A stretch of 64,000 bases of DNA. It comes from Elmis aenea (lineage: Eukaryota > Arthropoda > Insecta > Coleoptera > Elmidae). Both the position numbers and the translations under genes were made by a program. Of this stretch, positions 43,701 to 55,700 are shown one piece after another. The notes beneath the pieces are model-generated. The model was given only the letters and a program-made list of their open reading frames with translations, was not told the origin of the DNA and did not search any database. The stretch lies in the NCBI GenBank assembly GCA_947652605.1, contig OX393581.1:49809924-49873923 (forward strand). The letters run 5' to 3'. The first letter of the stretch is position 1, and the number at the start of each line of letters is the position of its first letter.

Positions 43701-46700
43701 CCAAAAAACATACTTTTATATTAATTTCTCTCGCAACTTATTCACTAACTTACAGAATTTCGCGAGTTTTAGTTTAAACTCCACTCAGTGTACTGGGCTA
43801 TTATAGTGTCGATAAAGTTATGTATAACTTCTAAAATATTTAATAAACGAAAAAATGTTTGTAATAAAAAAATCGTTTGTCATTATTTGTACTTCTTGGC
43901 ATGCTCTCATATTGTTTTGCTCGTCACGATTTCTCGCTATGGCAACGAACTTTCTAAAATAAAACAGAAATTTGGTTTGACAACATATACCTGTAGGTCT
44001 CATCTTTGGGCTGTATCTCACAAACGAACTCAGAAATTTAAGTTAGTAATGTTCAAAATATTTTTGTTAGTTCATTAATAAGCAAAGTATATGCTCTAAT
44101 AAAAAAATTTAGTTAGGAACATGATGTATATCTCCCCATATTTATAAAAGTTTTGTAATCATTTAATTCGTCGACTGGCAGCATAAAAATTTAACATGGC
44201 GCGCATTAAAAATTAAAGAGTTAATTATCGCATCTTAAAAATTAAATTTCCACAACGCCAAGCGATTAAGGTCTTTGTCTAAGCTAAAATTTGAAGATTT
44301 TGAAGCAAACTCTTTAAAATACAAGGTATCGATGGATTCGTTAGAAGATGCTACATTAAAATAACCGCTTGTACCACCATAGTTCCATTTTTAAAAAAAT
44401 GTCTTTTTGTCAAAAAACCGATTCCGCAACCTTCAAAGCCGATTTAAGTAACCTAAATGTCATTTAAAATTTACAAAAACGTTTTTTGTACAATTGTTGA
44501 CATAATAAAAAATGTATGCAGATCACGGCACCCTTAAAAAAAAAACTAAATTTTGTTTAAACATTTTTTTGAGGTTATAAAAATTAACCAAAAAAGTGCA
44601 GTTGTATCGAAAATCGCTTCCTCTTTCCAAAAATGTAAAAATATACAGGGTGTTCCATTTAAAATAACAAAGTTGGGGTCATTTTCGGCGAAACCGGAAG
44701 TGAAAAACGCGTGTGCATGTGCTCAAAAATCCAGGTTTTTTGCACATATTATATGTCTAAAATTTCATTTATCTAAAATCAAAACGAAAGAAAAAAAAGG
44801 GGTGTACCAAACTTCATTTACACCCGGTATAATATTAAAAGACTTGCAACCTTCTAAGTATTTTGTAATTAATACTAAAGCTCTATCTCTTGAAATAAAA
44901 TAGTTGAATCGCTGCGCTGGAGAGTTCTGTATATAAAAAATGTTTCGGTAAACTCCGAAGACCATATTAAAAATAAAAATGTTTCCTCTCTATTTTGCGG
45001 AACAAATTAAACTGCAAATTTTATTATTTGCAACAATGACTATTTTTGTTGATAATCTTTTAATGGCCGTGTTTATTGCTCAAATAATAAATTTTACTGT
45101 CATATACTTCGGCCATATAAATTAAATAAAAGTTTATCATTATTTTATGTAACCATATTCTATGATGCAGCTTTTGCTGTTTCAAACCAATAACTCGCCA
45201 GTCGTAATTTTATATTTCTAAAGCAGCTTCCACACCGGCAGTAATTTGCTTTACGTTCGAATCTCATTCACACCGCCTCGTGTAGTCGAAACTGATTTTT
45301 CCGGACGGATTTTCTTGATGTAAGCTTGCCCGAGTCGCGACCATAAAATTTGTATGATTATTAGGTTAGTGCAGGAAAAATACTGTAAGCAGTTTAAAGA
45401 TACTCTTCGAAGTTTTTTTTTTTTTGATAGTATTGTTGGTCGAAATGATGATAAATAGTTCTTAAATAGGGTCTTTACAATGCGTGTATGATAAATTTAT
45501 GATAATTTGTATTTTTTTTTAAGAACTGCAAAGACTATATCTTTGCACACTTTATATTACCAGTAATTGAAGATAAATTACAAAAAAAAACAGAATAGCA
45601 ATATATTTATAAAAGATTTATTTAATTAATCACAAGTTAATAAAGTCTTTTTGTAAACATTCCTAGAGTTTTTAAAAATAATTTGGCAAATATTGAAAAT
45701 ATACAACCTGGAAGTGGATTTTTTACTAGGTATATGTGACATTGAATAGATGGTTTACAATTTTTTAAATCCAACTAGTTTATTTTTATCAAATTTTGCA
45801 TATTTACCTATGAATTAGTAATAAAACAGCATTAATTCGATTAGTTACGCAGAGCATGTCTCATGTTTTAAAAGACAACTACATTTTGTTAAAGAAAATG
45901 TAAGGGCAATTTAACAAAAACAAAGACTTATCTCTGTTTAAAGTTCAACAAAATGAACCAAACAACCGGTGTATTAGCTATTTTAAAAATTTGACAAGAG
46001 ATTGAGCATCAAAGGGAATTAATTATTTTTTATATTCGCAAAATGTAGTTTAGTGTTTTGAAATTCAGGAAAAGCTCTGCTCGTTTCAAACTTTTTTTTC
46101 AAGTGTCCAACATTTTTTAAAACACCACTCGTTTTAATTATTATGTACTCATAACTTCTTTTTTTTTACAGGGATCTAAGATGCCTGAGAAATACTATTC
46201 ACATGAACCTCATGTGCAGTTACATATTGGCAGACTTTATGTGGATTCTTACGTATACATTTCAGGTAAGTAATTAATTACATGTAAAACTAATTAATAG
46301 CAATGGTTATTGAGCTTCTGAAGAATACTGATGTGGTAGAATTATTTTTTTAAGTTAAACCCTAATATAGTTTGTAACAATTAAATCTGGTCTTTGAGCG
46401 ATTAATTCTAGCATAAATTAATAATTTTCAAACTTAGTCTAAGGTTTACTCAACAGTAGTTCTTAGTTTGTTAATATATAAGTAGGTAAATACCGCGTAA
46501 ATATTTCTTGGCTGTAAGTACGTTAAATTATTATTTCATAGACCATAAATATTATAAAACCCACAGGCCGAGGTAATTGCAATTGCCACAAAATTCCGTC
46601 ACAATAGTATCGTCACTCGATGGGTTATTTTGCAAAATAATTAATCAGAACTTTTAGTTATTAACAAATGTCGACTGCAGTAAAAAGTCGGGAAAAAACT

Positions 46701-49700
46701 TCTATAATTGTATGCTGCATTTTCTGTGTAGCGAATCCAGACGGCCGAGTTGTAATTACACAGTTTAAAAGTTGTATCCTTGTTAACCCACAGCGACGGT
46801 TCAAATTAGAAGTATCCAAGCAGTTACTTATTAAAACATAATTGCTTCGTTGCGAGGAAAAACAATATTGTTACTTATAAAAATTGTGATTTAGCACAGA
46901 TCCGTTGCTGTGGTAAAACTTTATTTTGTTAGAGAAGTAATTTTAATAGATTAAAAAATAGTAACAAACTTGGTTAAATGGTACAGGGTGAACCAAATTC
47001 GAATGTTTTACAGGGTAGATACCTCGCTTACCGTAATAGTGAGCGAAAATCTGATATTGGTCTCTTGGGCTATTTTATTAGAAAATAACGCCAATGTATT
47101 TAGGTTTTTTATATTTCAGTTTGGCACTACAGTCAAAAAATGAAATTTCATCATTTTTGAAAATGTGCTATAACTTCTTTATTTATTAAAATAGAACAAA
47201 ATGTTATGAAGATTCTTTATAGAGATTTTTATGCTTAATTTAAAATCAAAATTAAAATTTTTCTAGCGAACTTGACTTGTGAAATATGAAGCAAATTTTT
47301 TAAATTGAAACCCTAGTTGGCCATGACTTTATATGAAAAAGAATTAGTTTAGCTTTGTAAAAATACATAGTTTTATATATTTGTTGCGAAAAATAACCGA
47401 GATATGGCTACTTTTGTAAAAATTTCCTTATCAAAGTTTGCCATGGTTTCGTAAACTAGTGATGTTTGCAATAATTATTAAACAACTAAACGTCATTTCC
47501 AAGTAAATTTTTCAACTTTTAAGCCATTTCGTGTATTCTTCTGTATTTTATAACTGTTTATTGTGGTATTGTGAACTTGGCCAAATTTAAACACTTTTCA
47601 TATGTTAGAAGTTAAGGCAACCTAATAAATCTGTTTTTGGAAGATTAAAACAATATCTTATTAATTGTGGGACATTTCTTCTTCAGTATGGGTAACGATT
47701 TAAATATGTTTCACTTGCAGCTTCAGAATTATTATTACTTTGAATAAAACATTCTAACATATCACACTTTTCGTAATATTAAATATTCGTAAGCCATTTC
47801 GTGTTTTTTAGGTACAAAAATATAAACAATTAATAATTAAACGTGATTATTTCTGTCAAACTATCATTAAAACAACAAAATGACAGTTTGTTTTACCAGT
47901 TATATTCTTAATGACATAAGCCTACTACTGAAAACAAAATCAAATATGAAAAATTACCTAATTTTTGCTATAATGTAAGAAAAATTCATAAATCGACCCC
48001 ACATGATATATAATATTGGAATGGGGGAAAAATCCTCTTTCTCGTGATGCCACAGCCAACTATGGGTTCCATTTAAAAAAATACAACTTTGTCACAACTC
48101 GAATTTCGATTATTTCTTTTTTAATTGTCTACGCCACTGCATTCTTTTCAAAAATTGCCTGTAGAACGTCAAAATTATTTTTCTTTATTTTCTTTACCAA
48201 GCGAGATATAGTCATAAAACGATAAGTCGAAAAATCGAGTTATCCGTTTTGCCATAACTCTTATAGTTACCGAGATTTCCTTTGAAAACATTGAAATTTG
48301 TCCACCCTGTACATACACTCTAATGTTGAAGCAAAAGCGTTGAAAACAAATCGATTGCTTTGTTATAATAAGGTTCTACAAATTGAATCTTGTTGGTAAA
48401 TAAGTTAGACAACTTATGTAGCTATAAGAGACTATAGCAAAGCACAATAAATTAATAGCACTCCGAATAGTTTTAGAAGTAATACAATTTAATTTAAACA
48501 GTGCATTTTACTTCTTAAAGAGTTCGTAAACATTATTTAACTTTGAAACCTTCTCAGAGACAAGTAGAAATGAATTAACAGTACTTAAAAAAAGCTCGTC
48601 TTGAAACTCAATTGAATGATATTGTCAATAAAACGCAAACTTGTCGCGGATAATTATAAACAAATATTTCGCCGAAGTAATAGAAGTTTGTTTGATGGAA
48701 ATGTAATTAAATAGATATTTTCGATAATTTTACACACACCTATTACGTAATAATGTAGATATTCGACTAGAGAAGTGTTGGACAAACACGCTTATGACAC
48801 GTGTATGTACACTTAACAATCTTTAAGAGACAGGTAGACTTTGCTAAATGTATTTTGGTAGATTTATCGTATTTTGCAATAATTTGTAATCGGGTACCTG
48901 TTTTGGAAAAGTTCCATATTTGTTTAGTGATAAAGGAAATTTAATAATCGTCTTAATACAAACACAAGTCGCCTGTTATCAATGCAAACATGCTTAAGTA
49001 AACTTACCGTAGGTTTTATCTCTTAAAAAATAAGATTCAATCGATATTAGTTTTAATTTACTCTCTTTCGTTGATTAAAAGTACTTTTAAAAATAAACTT
49101 GAAGGTTGTTCTTATGTAATATATGATTTATTGCAATATCCATCAACACTCAATATGTATAACAATTGTTAAATGATGTATATTGAAATTTGATCTTCGT
49201 TTGTAAACTCTGAGTGATCAAAAATATTATCATTATGGTAATTTTCAAGGTTTATCAGTACTAATATAACTAGTGCATTGAATATTATCGATATTTTTTG
49301 GTAAATATGCCCGAATGCAAGTTAAGCTGAAAAAAACACCAGTGCACGAGTGTTTTTTTCTGATTCAACTTGCATGAGTGAAGATTTGTCAAAAATTATA
49401 GATTATTTGCAATGCACGAGTTATATTTTGTCAGGAAATTTCCTTCACCTAACCTACCCGTCAAATTTAATGTACGTTATGTCAAATTTTACTGTCAGAG
49501 TGGTGCGTAAGGGGTGTGGTTTAATCTATATTAAAGTAACGCTACTGGTCGCCGAAATTCGTTCAAAAATTATCAAGACCAAAATATTTAATTCCCTCTC
49601 CAAATTTATATTTCCGACCAATCACAAACTCAGATTTCTTTAAAGCGACCAATAAATTCATGAAATTCTGTTAATTGCGAAAAGGATATAATCAGTGTAT

Positions 49701-52700
49701 GATTGTTTATTGGTCTTTACTAGGAAATCTGAGTTTGTTATTGGTCGAAAACGCAAATTTGACAGGATGAACAACGTCTAACAGCGGAATGTAAAATTAT
49801 TACCGTGTAATAATGCTCCTATTGGTAGTCTCTAGATGATTTAAGATTAGTGATTGGTTGAAAACGCAAATTTGACAGGTGAAGGAAATTTTATTTATAA
49901 AGAAAAAACCTAAAAAAAGTTTAACAGTATAAGGATGTGGTGCTACCCATGTCGAGACAGAAACTTTTTCAATCTGCGAACACATGAATATATATCAAAT
50001 AAATACAGACGTCCCTGCTTATTAAAAAATGTCGGGCATAATTTTTTATGAGGATTTCCAAGACTTTTAAAATTATTTTTGAGGCCTTTTTTATACAGAA
50101 AGTTCAAAGTTTTGGTAAAAGGGTTTGTTGAAATATTCTTGACCCAAAACTAAAGCATGGCTTCAAACTACTTACACACGTATTTATGACCAACTTAAGG
50201 ATTATTAGACCTCAAATAATTTATCCTACGATTTTTTATTTCTCGTGAAAAATGGGAAAAGTGCCCGTTTTTCGACCAAAAATTGTTTTTTTTTTAACTT
50301 AAGCAAATGACCTCAAACTAAGGTTAAATTTACTTCATGCCACCAAAATGAATCGTTTTATATTGGAATATTTAATGGTACATGTTTACTTATTTTATTT
50401 TTTACTCAGAAATTGTAGGTTTCACGAGAAAAACTAAGGAATAAAAAAGGTTTGTAAAAAAATCAAGCTTTCAAAAAACAAAATTTTAATCTACCAAAAA
50501 GTTCTGATAAAAAAAAACAACAAGGGTCGCACTTTTCAGCCCCCTGTGAAGGTGGGAGATGATTGAAAATATTACTATGGGAAACCTTTTAATAAGTATA
50601 AAACATTTACCAAATATCATTCTTCTATATTTATCCAAATTTGAGAAATAAAATAGAAACCTAATTTTATCGCTCCCCTTTAGGGGAGTGTAACTCCGAA
50701 AGGAGACGTCTAAGGAAAAAAATTTACATGAAAGACCCCATTAATTTTCGATAAGGAATTGTTTCGCAATATTTATGAAACACCCTGTATACTACGATTT
50801 TCAGTTTCTCATGAAAAAGGGGAAAAGTTGTAAAGGCCATTATAGTCTTTGCACTTCTGTTAATTTTTAACCCGAAGCAAATGGTCCCAGACTCCTTGTA
50901 CGCGGTGTTTATGACCCAAATAACGATTATTATGCATCAAAAGACGTAAATTATTTCTTTGAATTAAGAACTAAATGCAAGAAGTTGTGTATTCAATATC
51001 AAATATCCAGTTACGTGTGTGTTACGTGACGTTTTACAATGCTGCTGTATGATATAAATTTTGTCGCAACGTTTATAAGAACATTTATAAATAACTTTTA
51101 GAAAATCGTAGTTTCAAATTTATGGATTGTAAATTTAGGTTTTATAACAACTCGTAAAAAAGTACATAAAAATAAAAAGACGCCATAACTTTTCTAAAAT
51201 TTAGAATCGCTTCGACCAATATCATTTTTATATGCCTTTGGGTATTGTAAGTAAGTGTAATCTAGGTCGCCATTTAGCTTACAAAATACAGCTTGGGTTT
51301 ATTGTTACTAATGAGATGTTTAGATACTCACAGTTTAAGTTAGTTTTCAATGAGTGTTTTTTCAAGAAGCATTTAATATTTGACAACTTGAAGGTGGATT
51401 AAAATTTTGTTTTTTTCATGGGAATTAGAACAAATGAAACTTAATAATTGTTATTTATATCTACATATAATTACTGAATGTCCATTTGGGGTAGATTGTA
51501 ATATTCTGGGAGTTGAACAAAAACAAAATGTGATGAAAATAGCGTATGTATGGTGTCGTAAGCCTGTTGCTATAGTTTAATCATGTTCTGATCATTTTTC
51601 AAAGACTTAACAGGTTGTCCCAGTAAGAAATCGCCAGCCCTGCAAGTTTTTCATTTCGATTCTAATTATAACGACATTGTATAGTCTTTGCACCTTTTTA
51701 CTTTTCTATGAAAATCTTTTGATAGTAATTTGAACGAACTGTAGGTGAATAATTATTATTTAGAAATTAATAAAGAGTTAAGGAAGTTATAAGCCAATGG
51801 CAATAGTAAAACACTTCTTGATTCTTTCGCTAAACAATGCAAAGAATATTTTTATTTTCCATCGTTATTTAGTGAACTGAAAAGAAGTTTTTGTTGAGTG
51901 TCTTTTAAACGTGTTTACAAAGTTTCACGCTAATTGTTTTACTTTAAAAAGTTAACGATTTTATCCGGATAAAAGTGTTCTTTTCCAATTTTTAATGAAC
52001 ATTTATCTATGTATACCTATATTTTTATCCATGCTTTATTATTTAGTATACCATATGATTTCTCACAATCTTTATTTGTTTCAGATGTCCCTACAAACCA
52101 GTCAAGAATTTTGTATTTTGCTGATAATCTTACTGCACTATTTCCATATGACTAACTTCTTTTGGATGTTTGTTGAAGGTATGTATTTATTTTTGTATAT
52201 AATTAGGAGAACCTGGGGCAGAATGGGGTATTTAACGTTTCAGCATTTAATATCATATCAAATAAAGCAATATATTCGTTTTTGTGATATCAATTACTTT
52301 ACAACCAAATAATGAACAGGAAACGATTTTTTGATATCAATTTAGTAATAATAACTCAGAAATTTACAAGTAAAAAGAAATATCTCAAATTTGTCCCGTT
52401 TTGCCCCATAGGTGGGGGGCACTTTTCATTTTTACTTTTTATTCTATTTAGTCATGAGCCCTTCTACTGTTGGGTGTAGGGCTTTTAAGTTGTGTTGTGC
52501 TGACTCTTTTCCATGTTTTTCTGTCTTGTGCTAGCTTTTTTATGTCATTCCATTTGATGTTTCTGTCCGTTGTTGCCAGGTTTTTCTCGGTCTAACTCTT
52601 ATTTTTTCCCTGTGATCTTGCTTCATAGCCTTTTCGGGTTAACCTTTCTTTTTTCATGCTATAAATATGACCGAACCATCCCAGCTGTCTTTCTTGTATT

Positions 52701-55700
52701 TTTGTTTCAACTGATTTTATCCTTAATTATTCTCCATATGTTTCATTTCTGATTTTCTTTTTTGGTTTTTCCTTGGATTTTTCTTAGACATCTCATGCAT
52801 TCACTCGGCTACAATTTTTATTTGTGAGTGTCCACGTTTCACTTCCGGAGTTAGTACCTTTTTGACCACTTCCACTTTTGTTCGTTTTGGGACTTCTCTA
52901 TTTCCAAAAAAATGTTGTTTTTGAACTGTTAAATACTCTTCCCACATTTCCTGTTTCTTCGCTTATTTCCTTGTCCATTCCTGAATTTTTCTCTATGATC
53001 ACTCCAAAATATTTAAAGCTTTTTGCCCGTTCCAACCTAAGCCCGCCCGTTTAAAGTGATTTTATGCCCTTTGTTCTCTGTTGTAACGATCAAAGTTTTC
53101 CTTCTTTAGAATAATCATGACATAGGCATTCGTGTTTTTTAATCAGTTTCTTCCCTTCTACTACATGATGGAATTATGCAAGGATTTGGGGATTAGGTCT
53201 GCAGGTTTTACCAACTTTGGTGGGTGCTTCTTTTGAAAGACAGACACACGAAAAATAACGGGGTAGTGTTCCGTTTTGTCCCATCCCGTCCTGCCCCTGG
53301 TTTCAATCTTAGCTTATACGTCGTCGTGAAAAAAATCTGGCATGAAACCTAATGAAGTACTCTAATATTACAGTATATTAAACAAATTATCTAAATGTAG
53401 CTCAGTTTACCAACATGCAATATTCTTTTCCATCAGTTTTTTGTTGTGTAAAATTCCGTGTTTCGTTTAAAATAAATGAAAACGCTAGTGTGTCCGGTCC
53501 ATTTAACTAACGATCGCCTAGCACTACGATTTAAAATGTCATTAAAAGACCTTAAAGTCCACCACTTGCGCTGTTTCGAGCGCTTGAAAATGCCGCAACA
53601 GGGAATTATTCTAAAAAATATATCACAAATCACCATGACACGTGTGTACACACTTAATAAGCGTAGATGCGGAAGTAAATACTTCTCATCTGCAAACTGG
53701 TGGAGGTCCAATGTTGTCCGATAGACCTACATAGTACGAATTCTGGGAATAGTCAGCTGAAATAGTTATTACAGACAACGCGTATGTCCCTCAACGTATT
53801 AATCAGACAGACTTGTGACGTTCAATTTAGTCAGTTTAATTATAACAACGTACTGAGAGGTCCCTACATATGTACCGCATCTAGTACATATGTGCAAACA
53901 GTGGAGTTGGTGTAACCTAGTGCGAAAAACTCATGTTGTCACCCCTCCATACTTCCACCATGGTCCTATTCCGATTTTTTCTGTACTAGACCATACAGAA
54001 TCACCTATTGTAGTGCTTGTAAAATAAGTCCAAAAGTTAATAAGGAGTTTTTTAAGGACATAAGATAAAAAACAAAGTATATAATATAATTTAAGGTGAA
54101 AGCTAGACTAATAATGTTTAACTTAGTTCTATTCCTAGTTAACCCTTTTACTGTCAAACCCGTAAATACGTTATTCTGCCCCTCAGAGTTGAAATTCTGG
54201 TGAATGCGCCAGGTTAAAAAATTAAGCTAATTTCAAGACAAATTATTTATTATCTTTGTTATTAGGGGAGTAACAAAAAAGTATTTTTTACATAAGTTGT
54301 TGGAATTTATTAGCTATATGTATAACCTGCAATTATTTTTCGAGAATCAATATGCAACTTTACTATTTCAGATAGAACACCCTGTATATTTTCACGTTTT
54401 CTTGTAGATAAATTAATTGCCTTTAAAAAATATTGAGCATGTTTTTGTCTTGAGTTAACATTTTCAGAGTTATTATTCTGGTGGATGCGTAGGGTCAAAA
54501 ATAAAGCTAATTGTAAGACAAATTATTTGTTATCTCTGTTATTAGGGTAGTCAAAAAAGTTTTTTCCACAAAAGTTGTTGGAATTTATTAGCTATATAAC
54601 CTGCAATTATTTTTAAATGCACAGAGTATTTAGTTTTCGAGAATCAATATGCAACTTTACTATTTCAAATAGAACACCCTCTACCCTATATACCTATTTT
54701 TACGTTTTCTTGTAGATACATTATTTGCTGATAAAAAATATTTAGTATGTCCTATGTCTAAAGTTAATATTTCTCGGGACATAATGAACAGTTCTCATAG
54801 GATGTTCGTTTTGTAAATAAATACACATCCCGAGAGAAGGCCGCATATTGCGAGTAATTACAGAAATATAAAAATAAATTTAAAAGAATATGGTTCCGCT
54901 GAGAAACCAACTAAAAATCCAAAACAAATCCAAGAATAAAAACTATTCGTTTTTACAAAGTTTCTATGGCAATAAATGTGGCATCTCAACATGTTAAAAC
55001 TTTCATTAGTTGTATTTTTTTTTTTTTTTTTTGAACTCCCAGAATATTAGAATCTGTCCCAAATGGACATTCAGTAATTTATATGAAACTGATACATTGT
55101 CATGTAGGAGGTTGCCCATTGGCGAGCTCCTTTTAGTTGCTTAACTATTAGTTAATGATTAGCTACTGGGTTGTTTTGTTACTAAGATTAAAATTGAGAA
55201 TTAAATCTAGTAGGTAAGTCACTTGGAGCGCAGCGCTTAAGCCTACCGTAGGCTTGTTGTAAATCTGCCCAAAATTATATTATAACAAATTTGCTGCAAA
55301 GACTATCGAATTACAAAACAGTACTATAAAATAGATTATAGCTCCTCTCATACTAAAGAATAATTCATCTAATTTAAGCAAACTTGTATCTCTTGTAATA
55401 AGCAAGATCCATACTGAAAATGTTATCTGGGGCACCCTGTATATGAATTTATATCACAAATATCGTCGTAAAGTGTTGGTAACCAAAGCATGTGTTATTG
55501 TAAATTATTTTAAAAAAATCACATACTTTCTAATAATTAATTACAAAAAAAATTAATTGTCTGGGCTGGCGTATGGTTTTATCTGACCATTCATGGTTAC
55601 AGGAGTGATTCTGTCCGTTTGTTGTTGAAGTCAATTTGGACTGACTTGGTTTCGTTAAGTTTTTGTCCAGCTTTGATATTTATTTCTATTTTTCTATTTT

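Larger units (their letters stand above)
4722..46171 (+). other. 41.4-kb intron of the receptor gene
   Basis: It is bounded by GTAAGT at 4722 and TTTTTTTTACAG at 46171. No exon of this gene is missing inside it: TM1 ends exactly where the TM2 exon resumes (..WRFK then DLRCLRN). It is filled with transposable-element relics listed separately, with scattered GC-richer unique islands. Confidence 0.88.
46266..52084 (+). other. 5.8-kb intron
   Basis: It is bounded by GTAAGT and TTTGTTTCAG. It contains repeats at 46982-48312, 49272-49892 and 50470-50790. 46560-46830 is GC-richer unique DNA. The rest is AT-rich and unassigned. Confidence 0.88.
54790..55441. mobile_element. decayed foldback family C copy 3
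   Basis: The right part (about 55255-55441) matches the right arm of 26409-27924 up to the terminal CACCCTGTA. The left terminus is lost against the tandem array. Within it, half of the HTH domain is on the + strand (54817-54936) and the other half on the - strand ([11 protein letters not shown], about 54960-54995), as expected for a collapsed palindrome. A LINE tail (55016-55090) is inserted. Confidence 0.7.

Noticed and set aside
44553..44903. 116-codon + strand ORF
   Set aside because: It runs through a CAGGGTG-ended repeat, and the related repeat at 32473 does not keep the frame.
51995..52312. 105-codon ORF across the TM3 exon
   Set aside because: It is the same situation: the exon is 52085-52178 and the rest is intron read-through.
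52570..52752. + strand ORF with hydrophobic sequence
   Set aside because: It lies antisense to RT C-terminal motifs ([15 protein letters not shown]) of a LINE fragment.
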